Notes: generated by a model not told the origin, from the letters alone. Numbered from the stretch's first letter, positions 17,958 through 26,387 are shown. The stretch: DNA of 47,802 nt from Eubacteriales bacterium (GCA_030529725.1 JAUMWI010000007.1:1-47802), one strand, 5' to 3'. Numbers and translations are program-made.

Positions 17958-18569
17958 ATGAAAAAGTTTACAGCAGTCGTTTTAGCATTAGTCTGTGTGA
18001 TGGGCTTAATGGCTTGTTCCGCCCAGGAGCGAGGAGAAAAAACAGGGGAAGTACCGCAACAGATACAGTTCCCCGAAAACAACGGTACATCGCAGGAAAC
18101 CAATGTGCTCAAAGAGCCGTCTGCATTGACTGTGATATATGGTGAAAACAACAGCATAGAAGCACTGAGGGGAACGACTTCCTGGAAGTATCAGAATGAG
18201 GATGGCACCTGGACGGGCTTTGAGGCAGACAGCATACACCCATTGGAGGCCAAAGAATATATGCCAAGCCTGAAGCTGCTGCCCGTTATAACGTCTTCCG
18301 GTTCCCACTTAAAAGTCACAATGCAGTGGGATGCTGCGCCTGACAAGACTTCTGTTCGCTGTTGGAATGAAAAAGACTGGGGACAACCCGATGCCGAAAG
18401 TGAAGAACTTCAAGTATGCACGCTGCTGGTTGACTCCAATGTTGAAACGGCACCAATTACTTCTGTTGAGTTGAAAGATGGAAACTATATTTATGAGGTT
18501 ATTGCCGAGTGGAACAGTCATGAAGAATACAACGGTATAGCCCGTTATAGTTTCTATACTGTAAAATAA
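17958..18569 (+). CDS. Lipoprotein of unknown function
   Basis: 203 residues. A classic type II signal peptide is present: MKKFTAVVLALVCVMG followed by the lipobox LMAC, with Cys at residue 21. After cleavage the protein would be lipid-anchored on the outer face of the membrane. The mature part is polar and probably beta-rich (WKYQNEDGTWTGFEADSIH, GNYIYEVIAEWNSH). The ATG at 17958 has GAAGGAG seven bases upstream; the same frame is open 45 bases earlier without a ribosome site. No homologous family is recognised. Confidence 0.8.
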   Translation: MKKFTAVVLALVCVMGLMACSAQERGEKTGEVPQQIQFPENNGTSQETNVLKEPSALTVIYGENNSIEALRGTTSWKYQNEDGTWTGFEADSIHPLEAKEYMPSLKLLPVITSSGSHLKVTMQWDAAPDKTSVRCWNEKDWGQPDAESEELQVCTLLVDSNVETAPITSVELKDGNYIYEVIAEWNSHEEYNGIARYSFYTVK

Positions 18570-18711
18570 GGAAAATGACCTTGAGATCGGGAAGAGGTTT
18601 AATCTGCTCCGGCGACCCGGGCGGCATGATTTCCAGTGAAAACCTCTGACAGATTTTATAGAATACGATGAAGACCGCTGAGTGCAGTAAGCTCAGCGGT
18701 CTTCATCATTA
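18570..18711. other. Intergenic stretch with a convergent hairpin
   Basis: A perfect 16-bp stem (18667-18682 with 18692-18707; arms GATGAAGACCGCTGAG and complement) with a 9-base loop lies between the lipoprotein gene and the 3' end of the tRNA. It probably stops transcription of both, although the T-tract is weak on either strand. The first 95 bases show only a loose 8-bp repeat (AGAGGTTT/AAACCTCT) and no gene. Confidence 0.6.
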
Positions 18712-18794
18712 TGGTGCGGGTAACAGGATTTGAACCTGCACGGTCGCCCACTGGAACCTAAATCCAGCGTGTCTGCCAATTCCACCATACCCGC
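18712..18794 (-). tRNA. tRNA-Leu, anticodon UAG
   Basis: The minus strand folds as a class II tRNA. The acceptor stem is GCGGGTA with TACCCGC, followed by an encoded ACCA end. The anticodon stem CTGGA/TCCAG encloses TTTAGGT, giving anticodon TAG (reads CUA/CUG codons). There is a long variable arm typical of leucine and a T arm with GGTTCAAATCC. Confidence 0.96.
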
Positions 18795-18811
18795 AAATCG
18801 GCAACGCAATT

Positions 18812-18840
18812 ATCATAGCACAACTTCTCCGACGCCACAA
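18812..18840 (-). promoter_or_regulatory. Possible promoter of the tRNA-Leu gene
   Basis: On the minus strand TTGTGG (18840-18835) and TATGAT (18817-18812) are 17 bases apart and end 18 bases before the tRNA 5' end. The -10 box is good, the -35 weak. Confidence 0.45.
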
Positions 18841-18932
18841 TAGCAAATTTCACTGAAATGACGATTCTGCTGCAGGTGTAACGCATCACTGAAATATGCG
18901 CAGGATGCGCCGAATCACGTGCGTTTTCCATA

Positions 18933-18961
18933 TTGACAATGTATTTTTACGTTATTATAAT
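18933..18961 (+). promoter_or_regulatory. Consensus promoter of the aro operon
   Basis: A perfect TTGACA (18933-18938) and perfect TATAAT (18956-18961) are 17 bases apart. Transcription should start near 18968, leaving an RNA leader of about 185 bases before aroF. Confidence 0.93.
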
Positions 18962-18995
18962 TAGTGCATACCATTCAGGTTTAGGAGTTCATCTT

Positions 18996-19052
18996 ATGTG
19001 TAAGTCCGATTTTTTTGCATATTATCTCTACTTTACTGTATTGTTGGGGTAA
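18996..19052 (+). CDS. Aromatic leader peptide of the aro operon attenuator
   Basis: An 18-codon frame: MCKSDFFAYYLYFTVLLG and TAA. AGGAG lies eight bases before the ATG (TTAGGAGTTCATCTT). Six of eight consecutive residues are aromatic (FFAYYLYF): three Phe and three Tyr codons. Phe and Tyr are the end products fed by this operon. It starts about 28 bases after the predicted transcription start and ends 51 bases before the terminator hairpin. A ribosome slowed at these codons when charged tRNA-Phe or tRNA-Tyr is scarce would change how the RNA folds. The peptide itself probably has no other function. Too short for ordinary gene finders. Confidence 0.85.
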   Translation: MCKSDFFAYYLYFTVLLG

Positions 19053-19140
19053 GGCTAATTTGTGCTGCGGAAGTTGGACAAAACAGTTTTCTGTTTCTAT
19101 TGCGCTACACGGGTTAGCCCTGTGTGGCTTTATTTTTTAG
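19053..19140 (+). promoter_or_regulatory. Transcription attenuator (terminator and candidate antiterminator) upstream of aroF
   Basis: Terminator: arm GCTACACGGG (19104-19113), loop TTAG, arm CCCTGTGTGGC (19118-19128, one bulged base), then TTTATTTTTT. Candidate antiterminator: GGCTAATTT (19053-19061), directly after the leader stop codon, can pair with GGGTTAGCC (19111-19119), nine pairs of which three are G-U. It would use up parts of both terminator arms. A ribosome finishing at the stop codon would cover 19053-19061 and allow termination; one stalled at the Phe/Tyr codons would leave it free. Energies were not calculated. A small hairpin AAACAG/CTGTTT (19081-19096) lies between. Confidence 0.75.
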
Positions 19141-19152
19141 GAGGATGCAGCG

Positions 19153-20157
19153 ATGATTGTTGTTATGAAGCCCGGTGTAACGAAGGAGAACCGAGATCAG
19201 CTGATCGACTGGCTGAAGAATCTCGGATTGGATATTCATATTTCGGAGGGCGCGTATCAGACGGTTCTCGGCCTTGTCGGCGATACGACGAGAGTCGACA
19301 TGGATCTGGTGGGAAGCCTTGAGATCGTGGACTCTGTCAAGCGAGTCACCGAGCCGTTTAAGTGCTGTAACCGCAAATTCCATCCCGAAGATACAGTCGT
19401 TGAAATCGGCGATGTTAAAGTCGGCGGAGGCAATTTCTGCATGATTGCAGGCCCTTGCTCGGTGGAGAATGAGGAGCAGATCGTCGCGGTGGCAAAGGCG
19501 GTCAAGGCGTCCGGCGCAAATATGCTGCGCGGGGGCGCTTTCAAACCGCGCACTTCTCCCTATGATTTTGATGGTCTGAAGGCAAGCGGTCTCGAACTAT
19601 TGAAGATTGCCCGTGCGGAAACCGGCCTGCCCATTGTTTCGGAGATCATGAGCAAGGAGGCACTTCCTCTTTTCGAGGATGTTGATGTGCTGCAGGTCGG
19701 TGCGCGGAATATGCAGAATTTTGATCTGCTGCGTGAACTGGGCAAGACGGACAAGCCGATCCTGCTCAAGCGCGGTCTTGCCAATACGCTCAAGGAGCTG
19801 CTGATGAGTGCTGAGTATATCATGGCGAGCGGCAATGAGCGCGTCATTCTCTGTGAACGGGGAATCCGCACGTTTGATGACTATACGCGCAATACGCTCG
19901 ATCTTGCGGCTGTTCCCATGCTCCATGAGCTGTCACACCTGCCGGTCATTGTCGATCCGAGCCATGCTACCGGCATCAACCGCCTTGTTTCGCCTATGGC
20001 AATGGCGGCTGCTGCCTGCGGAGCGGATGGTCTCATGATCGAGGTGCACAACGATCCGATCCGCGCCTTGTGCGACGGCGCGCAGTCCCTGCGTCCGGAG
20101 CAGTACGAAGAGGTGGCGGAGAAAGTACGTGAAATTCGCAGGGTGATCGGCAAATGA
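19153..20157 (+). CDS. aroF: 3-deoxy-7-phosphoheptulonate (DAHP) synthase, type I-beta
   Basis: First step of the shikimate pathway: PEP plus erythrose-4-phosphate to DAHP. 334 residues with an N-terminal ferredoxin-like regulatory domain of about 70 residues ([20 protein letters not shown]), then the TIM barrel: IAGPCSVE (metal Cys near 102), [19 protein letters not shown] and DPSHATG. Proteins with this N-terminal domain are typically feedback-inhibited by aromatic amino acids or pathway intermediates. The ATG follows AGGAGG by eight bases, and that ribosome site begins right after the attenuator T-tract. It overlaps tyrA by 4 bases. It is the first structural gene, so attenuation controls the whole pathway at its committed step. 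Confidence 0.96.
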   Translation: MIVVMKPGVTKENRDQLIDWLKNLGLDIHISEGAYQTVLGLVGDTTRVDMDLVGSLEIVDSVKRVTEPFKCCNRKFHPEDTVVEIGDVKVGGGNFCMIAGPCSVENEEQIVAVAKAVKASGANMLRGGAFKPRTSPYDFDGLKASGLELLKIARAETGLPIVSEIMSKEALPLFEDVDVLQVGARNMQNFDLLRELGKTDKPILLKRGLANTLKELLMSAEYIMASGNERVILCERGIRTFDDYTRNTLDLAAVPMLHELSHLPVIVDPSHATGINRLVSPMAMAAAACGADGLMIEVHNDPIRALCDGAQSLRPEQYEEVAEKVREIRRVIGK

Positions 20158-20987
20158 CGGTTGGAATTGTTGGACTCGGACTGATCGGAGGCTCATTTGC
20201 GAAGGTGTTCCACGAGCAGGGACACCGTGTCCTGGCGTTTGACAAGGATCGTTCCGTCTATGACTTTGCCGCCATGTACGGTGCGGTGGACGGGCCCCTG
20301 ACGAAAGAGACGATTCCAATGTGCGACCTCATCCTCATTGCGGTGTATCCCCGCGCGGCGATCGAATACCTGCAGGAGCATGCACCTCATTTCGGGACGA
20401 AACCGATCGTGATCGATTGCTGCGGGACAAAGCGTATTGTCTGCGAGGCGGGATTCGCGCTTTCGGAGCAATACGGGTTTACCTTCCTTGGCGGTCATCC
20501 GATGGCGGGTACACACTATTCCGGCTTTAAATTTGCATCGTCCACGCTGTTTCGCAGCGCACCGATGGTGCTTGTGCCGAAGGATGCAAACGACATTGCA
20601 TTGCTCGGCAGGGCGGAGGAACTGCTCGCTCCGGCAGGTTTCGGACGTTTCTCCGTTACCACGGCGGCGCAGCATGACCGTATGATCGCCTTTACCTCGC
20701 AGCTTGCGCATGTGGTGTCCAATGCCTACATTAAAAGCCCCACTGCGCAGGAACACAGGGGCTTTTCTGCCGGCAGCTACAAGGATATGACGCGCGTGGC
20801 ATGGCTCAATCCGCAGATGTGGGCGGAGCTGTTTCTGGAGAATAAGGACTGCCTGCTTGACGAACTGGACAACCTGATCGGTGAGCTGCAGCAGTACCGC
20901 GAGGCGATGGAAGCGGACAATTATTTCGCTCTGGTCACCTTGCTGGAGGACGGAAAGCGGAGAAAAGAGGAGGTCGACGGACATTGA
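20154..20987 (+). CDS. tyrA: Prephenate dehydrogenase
   Basis: 277 residues. Oxidises prephenate with NAD(P)+ to 4-hydroxyphenylpyruvate, the tyrosine branch. The N-terminal Rossmann motif is [15 protein letters not shown]. Other family marks are GCHP-like [13 protein letters not shown] (His near 117), [16 protein letters not shown] and [20 protein letters not shown] in the helical dimerisation domain. There is no C-terminal ACT domain, so feedback control here would be through DAHP synthase or transcription. It starts inside the aroF stop (ATGA) and ends overlapping the aroB TTG start, showing tight translational coupling. Confidence 0.94.
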   Translation: MTVGIVGLGLIGGSFAKVFHEQGHRVLAFDKDRSVYDFAAMYGAVDGPLTKETIPMCDLILIAVYPRAAIEYLQEHAPHFGTKPIVIDCCGTKRIVCEAGFALSEQYGFTFLGGHPMAGTHYSGFKFASSTLFRSAPMVLVPKDANDIALLGRAEELLAPAGFGRFSVTTAAQHDRMIAFTSQLAHVVSNAYIKSPTAQEHRGFSAGSYKDMTRVAWLNPQMWAELFLENKDCLLDELDNLIGELQQYREAMEADNYFALVTLLEDGKRRKEEVDGH

Positions 20988-22042
20988 AACGCATACACAT
21001 GGAAGCCTCCCGTGCGTACGATATCCTTGTCGAACGCGGACTTTTGGATCAACTCGGACAGATCATGGCCGAGAGCATAGGCGTTTGTAGTGCTGCTGTC
21101 ATTGCCGACGATACGGTTTTTTCTCTCTACGGGCAGCGCACGGAACAGGCACTGCGCGATGCAGGATTCCGCGTGCTGCACTTTGTTTTTCCGCACGGCG
21201 AAGCATCCAAAACACTTGCTACCTACGGCAGTGCACTTAATATGCTCTGCAAGGAGCATCTGACGCGAAGCGATGTCATCGTCGCACTCGGCGGCGGCGT
21301 GGTTGGTGATCTTGCCGGATTTGTTGCAGCAACCTACCAGCGCGGTATCCGCTTTGTGCAGGTGCCGACAACGCTTCTGGCGATGGTGGATTCCTCGGTC
21401 GGCGGAAAGACTGCGGTCGATTTGGATGCAGGAAAAAACCAGGTGGGCTGCTTCCACCAGCCGTCTCTGGTGCTTTGCGATCCGGAGCTTCTTGTCACAC
21501 TTCCGCAGGAGCAGTATCGCTGCGGATGCGCGGAAGTGATCAAATACGGCGTTTTGGGCAATGCCGACTTTTTTGACCGGCTGATGCACACTCCGATCTG
21601 CGAACAGTATGAACAGGTCATCGAAGCGTGTGTTATGATGAAGCGGGATTGTGTGTTGGCGGACGAATTTGATTTCGGCCGCCGCAGGATGCTGAATCTC
21701 GGTCACTCCGTGGCTCACGCGATTGAATCCTGCAGCGATTTCGGTATTCTGCACGGACAGGCTGTGGCGGTCGGCATGGCGGTCATTGCGCGTGCAGCCG
21801 CTGCAAAAGGGATTTGTACGGAGCAAACGCGGGAACGTCTGCTTGCCATTTTAAAGCAATACGATCTGCCAACGGAGACGGAGCTGCCGCTTGATGCACT
21901 GTATCAGGCAGCACTGTCTGACAAAAAGCTTTCCGGGGCGACCATGCACCTGATCGTTCCGGAGGAGATCGGCCGCTGCCGGATCGTGAGCATTCCTTCC
22001 AATGAGATAAGGGACTGGATGAGAGCCGGAGGGATTTCATGA
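20984..22042 (+). CDS. aroB: 3-dehydroquinate synthase
   Basis: 352 residues. Converts DAHP to 3-dehydroquinate using NAD+ and a divalent metal. Key motifs are ALGGGVVGDLAGFVAATYQRG, VDSSVGGKTAVD, CGCAEVIKYG (metal Glu), LNLGHSVAHAIE and LHGQAVAVGM (metal histidines). The start is an unusual TTG at 20984, overlapping the tyrA stop; GAGGAGG lies about ten bases upstream, and no better ATG stands before the conserved region. It overlaps aroA by 4 bases. Confidence 0.95.
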   Translation: MKRIHMEASRAYDILVERGLLDQLGQIMAESIGVCSAAVIADDTVFSLYGQRTEQALRDAGFRVLHFVFPHGEASKTLATYGSALNMLCKEHLTRSDVIVALGGGVVGDLAGFVAATYQRGIRFVQVPTTLLAMVDSSVGGKTAVDLDAGKNQVGCFHQPSLVLCDPELLVTLPQEQYRCGCAEVIKYGVLGNADFFDRLMHTPICEQYEQVIEACVMMKRDCVLADEFDFGRRRMLNLGHSVAHAIESCSDFGILHGQAVAVGMAVIARAAAAKGICTEQTRERLLAILKQYDLPTETELPLDALYQAALSDKKLSGATMHLIVPEEIGRCRIVSIPSNEIRDWMRAGGIS

Positions 22043-23292
22043 ACGAAACGATTTTGCCGGGCGCACGCACCGGCACGGTGCAGATCCCTGCCTCCAAATC
22101 GCAGGCGCACCGAATGCTTTTGTGCGCAGCGATGGGGAGCAGTGATGTGATGCTTCGCTGCCGCGGGCTGTCGAAGGACATCTCCGCAACGGCGCAGTGT
22201 CTCAATGCGCTGGGTGCTTCCGTTACCGCGCAGGGTGACCTGATCCGTCTTCGCCCTGTTTCCGGTGTCCCATCGGATATTTGCGAGCTTCCGTGCGGCG
22301 AAAGCGGATCGACGCTTCGTTTTCTGCTTCCTCTTGTGGGAGCGCTGGGCGTCCCGGCGGTCTTCAACAGGGAAGGACGGCTGCCGGAGCGTCCCATCGA
22401 GCCGCTGCAAAGGGAGCTGTGCCGCAGCGGCATGGATATTTGCAGCGACGGCGCGCGGCTTCATTGTCGCGGACAACTCCGACCGGGGATGTTCTGTCTC
22501 CCGGGAAACATCTCGTCGCAGTATATTTCTGCACTTCTTATGGCGCTTCCACTGCTGGAGGGGGAAAGCACACTGCACATCGAAGGCAAGCTGGAATCCG
22601 CCGCCTATGTAGCTATGACGGAGGAAGTGCTTTCTCTTGGCGGTGTAACAATTGAAAAAAACGGTTCGACATACCGTATTCCGGGCGGACAGCACTATTA
22701 TTTTGCACCGGAGCTTTCTGTGGAGGGCGACTACTCAAACGCTGCCTTTTTCCTCTGCGCCGGCGCACTGTCCGAGGGCGGGATCTGCGTAACCGGACTG
22801 AACCCGGGTTCCCGGCAGGGGGACAGGGCGATCGTGCCGCTGTTCAGACAGATGGGCGCACAGGTCAGCGCGGACGGTGACAGTGTCACGGTGCGGCGCG
22901 GAATGCTCCACGGCATCACCATTGACGCCTCACCTATTCCCGACCTTATCCCTGTTCTGAGTGTTGCAGCGGCAGCCGCTTCAGGGGAGACCCGTGTGAT
23001 TCACGCGCAGCGACTGCGGCTCAAGGAGTCCGATCGCCTGCACAGTACCGCACAGATGCTTCTTGCGCTGGGTGCAGAGGTAGAAGAACTGCCGGACGGA
23101 CTGGTGATTCGCGGCGGAAAAACGCTTAACGGCGGCACGGTGGATGCCTTCGGGGATCACCGTATTGCCATGTCGGCTGCCGTGGCAGGCAGTATTTGCC
23201 GCAGCGAGATAACGATCTGCGGCAGCGAATGCGTCCAAAAATCTTATCCCGATTTTTGGACGGATTTTAACAAGTTGAAGAGGGGAGACTGA
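22039..23292 (+). CDS. aroA: 5-enolpyruvylshikimate-3-phosphate (EPSP) synthase
   Basis: 417 residues. Transfers the enolpyruvyl group of PEP to shikimate-3-phosphate. Visible motifs are PASKSQAHRML (Lys near 19), CGESGSTLRFLLPL (the equivalent of the GNAGT loop, with Ser-Thr instead of Ala-Gly at key positions), SSQYISALLMALP, RLRLKESDRL and GDHRIAMSAAV. The ESGST form of the loop is common in Gram-positive enzymes. The start overlaps aroB by ATGA. The next gene begins two bases after the stop. Confidence 0.95.
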   Translation: MNETILPGARTGTVQIPASKSQAHRMLLCAAMGSSDVMLRCRGLSKDISATAQCLNALGASVTAQGDLIRLRPVSGVPSDICELPCGESGSTLRFLLPLVGALGVPAVFNREGRLPERPIEPLQRELCRSGMDICSDGARLHCRGQLRPGMFCLPGNISSQYISALLMALPLLEGESTLHIEGKLESAAYVAMTEEVLSLGGVTIEKNGSTYRIPGGQHYYFAPELSVEGDYSNAAFFLCAGALSEGGICVTGLNPGSRQGDRAIVPLFRQMGAQVSADGDSVTVRRGMLHGITIDASPIPDLIPVLSVAAAAASGETRVIHAQRLRLKESDRLHSTAQMLLALGAEVEELPDGLVIRGGKTLNGGTVDAFGDHRIAMSAAVAGSICRSEITICGSECVQKSYPDFWTDFNKLKRGD

Positions 23293-23294
23293 CG

Positions 23295-24365
23295 ATGAGC
23301 AGCAGCTACGGTGAAAACATTCGACTGACCATATTCGGCCAGTCCCATTCTCCGGCCATTGGCATGACGATGGAAGGGATCCCTGCCGGGCAGAGAATTG
23401 ATAGGGAACTGCTTCAGCGTTTCCTCGATCGCCGCGCTCCCGGCCGCGCTGTCTACTCGACGCCGCGCAGGGAAGCGGACGAGCCGGAGTTTCTTTCCGG
23501 ACTTGTGGGGAATGTGACCTGCGGTGCGCCGATCGCGGCGATCATCCGCAACACCAACATCCGTCGCGAGGACTATGCGGCATTTGCTTCGCTGCCGCGT
23601 CCGGGACATGCTGATTACACCGCGCAGATGAAATACGGCGGTGCGCAGGATCGCTCCGGCGGAGGGCACTTTTCCGGCCGCATGACGGCACCCCTCTGTA
23701 TTGCCGGCGGAATCTGCCTGCAAATGCTTGCAGCGGAGAAGATTCAGGTGATCTCACGCATTTTATCTATCGGGAAGGTACATGATGTCGGCGACTTGAC
23801 GGAATCAACCGCGCAGAAGCGGTTTCCGACGGTAGATGATGCCTGCGGGGAAGCCATGTGCGCTGAAATTGAAGACGCCAGAGCGCAGGGAGACTCCATT
23901 GGGGGCGTGATCGAATGTGCGGTGCTCGGCCTGCCGGCAGGACTTGGCGATCCGATTTTTGACGGAATGGAAAATCGAATTGCATCGGCCATTTTCGCCA
24001 TTCCGGCGGTCAAGGGCATTGAGTTTGGCAGCGGTTTTGCATCCGCTGCTCTGCACGGCAGTGAGAATAACGATCCTTATTTCGTGGAAGACGGCAGAGT
24101 AAAAACACTGACCAACCATTGCGGCGGAATCCTCGGCGGCATCACAAACGGAATGCCGCTTACCTTCCGCGTTGCCGTCAAACCGACACCGTCGATCGCC
24201 AAAGAGCAGAGAAGCGTTAACCTCAAGACAATGGAGCCGGAGCGGCTTGCAATTACGGGACGACACGACCCGTGCATCGTTCCGCGCGCCGTCCCCTGCG
24301 TGGAGGCGGCTGCGGCAATTGCTGTGTACGATGCCCTGCTTGGACACAAAAGGGAAGAAGAATGA
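23295..24365 (+). CDS. aroC: Chorismate synthase
   Basis: 356 residues. Makes chorismate from EPSP by anti-elimination and needs reduced FMN. Family marks: FGQSHSPAIGMTMEGIPAG (His near 17), PGHADYTAQMKYGG with RSGGGHFSGRMT, GIEFGSGF, NHCGGILGGITNGMPL and TGRHDPCIVPRAVP. AAGAGGGGAGA precedes the ATG. It overlaps the chorismate mutase gene by 4 bases, so product and next enzyme are coupled. Confidence 0.96.
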   Translation: MSSSYGENIRLTIFGQSHSPAIGMTMEGIPAGQRIDRELLQRFLDRRAPGRAVYSTPRREADEPEFLSGLVGNVTCGAPIAAIIRNTNIRREDYAAFASLPRPGHADYTAQMKYGGAQDRSGGGHFSGRMTAPLCIAGGICLQMLAAEKIQVISRILSIGKVHDVGDLTESTAQKRFPTVDDACGEAMCAEIEDARAQGDSIGGVIECAVLGLPAGLGDPIFDGMENRIASAIFAIPAVKGIEFGSGFASAALHGSENNDPYFVEDGRVKTLTNHCGGILGGITNGMPLTFRVAVKPTPSIAKEQRSVNLKTMEPERLAITGRHDPCIVPRAVPCVEAAAAIAVYDALLGHKREEE

Positions 24366-24664
24366 GGGAAGATATGGACCTTGAAGAATACAGACGCGAA
24401 ATTGACCGTATTGATGGGCAGCTGGTCAGCCTATTTTGCGAGCGCATGGACATCGCTGCGAAAATTGCGGCGTGGAAAAAGGAGCAGGGAAGACCGGTAT
24501 ATGACCCCGAACGGGAAAGAAAAAAGCTGCTTGAGATCGCGGCATCCGTCCCGGAAGAAATGCAGGAGTACACGGCTTCGCTTTATTCGCAGCTCTTTGA
24601 ACTCAGCCGCAGCTATCAGAACCGCCTGCTGGGTACGGCAACGGAGCTGACGGCACAGCTATAA
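24362..24664 (+). CDS. Chorismate mutase, AroQ-fold, monofunctional
   Basis: 100 residues of all-helical AroQ-type chorismate mutase: LEEYRREIDRIDGQLVSLFC, ERMDIAAKIAAWKKEQG and VYDPERERKKLLEI, with catalytic-type Arg, Lys and Arg residues. It turns chorismate into prephenate, the substrate of TyrA in the same operon. The ATG at 24362 overlaps the aroC stop (ATGA); AAGGGAAGAAG lies upstream. An in-frame ATG at 24374 is the alternative. It is not fused to prephenate dehydratase, which must be elsewhere. Confidence 0.9.
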   Translation: MREDMDLEEYRREIDRIDGQLVSLFCERMDIAAKIAAWKKEQGRPVYDPERERKKLLEIAASVPEEMQEYTASLYSQLFELSRSYQNRLLGTATELTAQL

Positions 24665-24673
24665 CGAGGTGGT

Positions 24674-25900
24674 ATGATGCTCAAATGCGGTTTGTTGGGA
24701 GAGAAGCTCGGACACAGCTATTCTCCGATGATCCATGCACAGCTTGCCGACTATTCCTATCAACTCTATGAACGTTCACCGGAGCAGTTGGAGGCTTTTC
24801 TTCGCAGCACGGAATGGGACGGGCTGAATGTGACGATTCCCTATAAAAAGGCGGTCGTCCCATACTGCGATGAGCTTTCGCCGCAGGCACGGCAGCTTGG
24901 CAGCGTAAATACGCTTGTGCGCCTGCCGGACGGCAGACTTTATGGGGATAATACAGATTATTACGGCTTTTCCTGTCTTGTGAAAGACAGCGGTATTCAG
25001 GTGGCCGGGCGCAGTGCCATTGTGCTGGGAAACGGCGGTGCCAGCGTTACGGTCTGTGCTGTGCTGCACGCAATGGGCGCAGGAAGCGTCACCGTCATCT
25101 CGCGCAGCGGCGAGGACAACTATCAGAATCTTGACCGCCACGCCGATGCGCAGATCGTTGTCAACACTACGCCGCTCGGAATGTATCCGAACAACGGGGA
25201 AACAGCCGTGGATCTGCGCCGGTTTCCAAAGTGTGAGGGCGTGTTCGACCTTATCTATAACCCTGCCCGCACGGCACTGCTGCTGCAGGCGGAGGAGCTT
25301 GGGATCCCGTGCTGCTGCGGGCTCAAAATGCTGGTCGCTCAGGCGGCGCGCAGCTGCGAACGCTTTACCGGCAGTGTGGTCGACACTTCACGAATCGACG
25401 AGATCGAGCGCTTGATGCGAGCGCAGCTTCAAAATATTATCCTGATCGGTATGCCGGGCTGTGGAAAAAGCACGGTGGCGGCGGCGCTCGGCAAACGGCT
25501 TCATCGCCCGGTCTACGAGTCGGACACGATGGTGGAGCAGCGTGCCGGCATGTCGATACCGGAAATTTTTGCCCGCAGTGGGGAGGACCGTTTTCGCGAA
25601 CTTGAGAGTGAGGTACTTTCGGAACTGGGCAAGCTGACGGGTGCGGTCATTTCCACCGGCGGCGGCTGTGTTACGCGCACAGAGAACTATCCGCTGCTGC
25701 ACCAGAACGGACAGATATTCTGGCTGAAGCGGCCGTTGGATGAGCTTCCCGTGGAAGGTCGTCCGCTGTCTCAGCGGTATTCCGTTGAGGAACTGTTTGC
25801 CAGACGCGAGCCTCTCTATGAACGATTTGCCGATCGAATGATTGAAAACAACCGCTCTGCGGAGCAAACTGCAGAGCGGATCGAGGAGAATCTGCTGTGA
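24674..25900 (+). CDS. aroE/aroK: Fused shikimate dehydrogenase - shikimate kinase
   Basis: 408 residues in two parts. Residues 1-250 are AroE: GLLGEKLGHSYSPMIH, LNVTIPYKKAVVPYCDELS (catalytic Lys), GDNTDYYGF (Asp), GNGGASVTVCAVL (NADP) and VNTTPLGMYP. Residues 252-408 are shikimate kinase: IILIGMPGCGKSTVAAALG (Walker A), VYESDTMVEQ (shikimate Asp), RFRELESEVL and STGGGCV. One chain thus reduces 3-dehydroshikimate and phosphorylates shikimate. Two ATGs stand in tandem after CGAGGTGG. It overlaps aroQ by 4 bases. The fusion joins consecutive steps and the linker is only a few residues. Confidence 0.94.
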   Translation: MMLKCGLLGEKLGHSYSPMIHAQLADYSYQLYERSPEQLEAFLRSTEWDGLNVTIPYKKAVVPYCDELSPQARQLGSVNTLVRLPDGRLYGDNTDYYGFSCLVKDSGIQVAGRSAIVLGNGGASVTVCAVLHAMGAGSVTVISRSGEDNYQNLDRHADAQIVVNTTPLGMYPNNGETAVDLRRFPKCEGVFDLIYNPARTALLLQAEELGIPCCCGLKMLVAQAARSCERFTGSVVDTSRIDEIERLMRAQLQNIILIGMPGCGKSTVAAALGKRLHRPVYESDTMVEQRAGMSIPEIFARSGEDRFRELESEVLSELGKLTGAVISTGGGCVTRTENYPLLHQNGQIFWLKRPLDELPVEGRPLSQRYSVEELFARREPLYERFADRMIENNRSAEQTAERIEENLL

Positions 25901-26340
25901 AGATACTTGTGATCAACGGGCCGAATCTGAACCTTCTGGGCCTTCGTGAACCGGATATTTACGGGAAAAAGAGCTATTCTGATTTGCTCCGGCTGATCAG
26001 TACTGCCTGCGAAAACGAGAAGATTGACGTCGGATTTTTCCAGTCAAACCACGAGGGTGCGATTGTTGATGCCATTCAACAGGCTTACGGTGTGTACGAT
26101 GGCATCGTGATCAATCCAGCTGCCTATACGCACACAAGCGTTGCAATACTTGATGCGCTCAAGGCGGTGGCTTTGCCTGCGGTGGAGGTCCATATCTCTG
26201 ATGTGGACAGCCGTGAGGAGTTTCGACAGATCTCTTATGCCGGCAAAGCCTGTATCCAGACGTACAAGGGACTTGGCTTTGACGGATATATCGAGGCGAT
26301 CCGTTTTCTGAAAAAGTATTTGACGGAGAACCATGCGTGA
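25897..26340 (+). CDS. aroQ: 3-dehydroquinate dehydratase, type II
   Basis: 147 residues. Converts 3-dehydroquinate to 3-dehydroshikimate as a dodecamer. Motifs are INGPNLNLLGLREPDIYG (active-site Arg and Tyr), QSNHEGAIVDAIQ, INPAAYTHTSVAILDAL and VEVHISDVDSREEFRQIS. The start is GTG at 25897, overlapping the aroE/K stop, with GAGGAG eight bases upstream. It is the last pathway gene of the operon and completes the set for chorismate. Confidence 0.95.
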   Translation: MKILVINGPNLNLLGLREPDIYGKKSYSDLLRLISTACENEKIDVGFFQSNHEGAIVDAIQQAYGVYDGIVINPAAYTHTSVAILDALKAVALPAVEVHISDVDSREEFRQISYAGKACIQTYKGLGFDGYIEAIRFLKKYLTENHA

Positions 26341-26387
26341 TTTCGGGAACAATATGCTGAACTTGCAAAGGAATAAGGAATATAGAG

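Noticed and set aside
18968..19152. T-box riboswitch before aroF
   Set aside because: No T-box consensus (TGGNACCGCG) or specifier stem; the leader peptide explains the region better.
19062..19322. A GTG-started frame with Phe, Tyr and Trp codons overlapping the terminator and aroF
   Set aside because: It runs through the terminator and far into aroF in another frame, so it does not suit a leader; the 18996-19052 frame has a better ribosome site and a stop in the right place.
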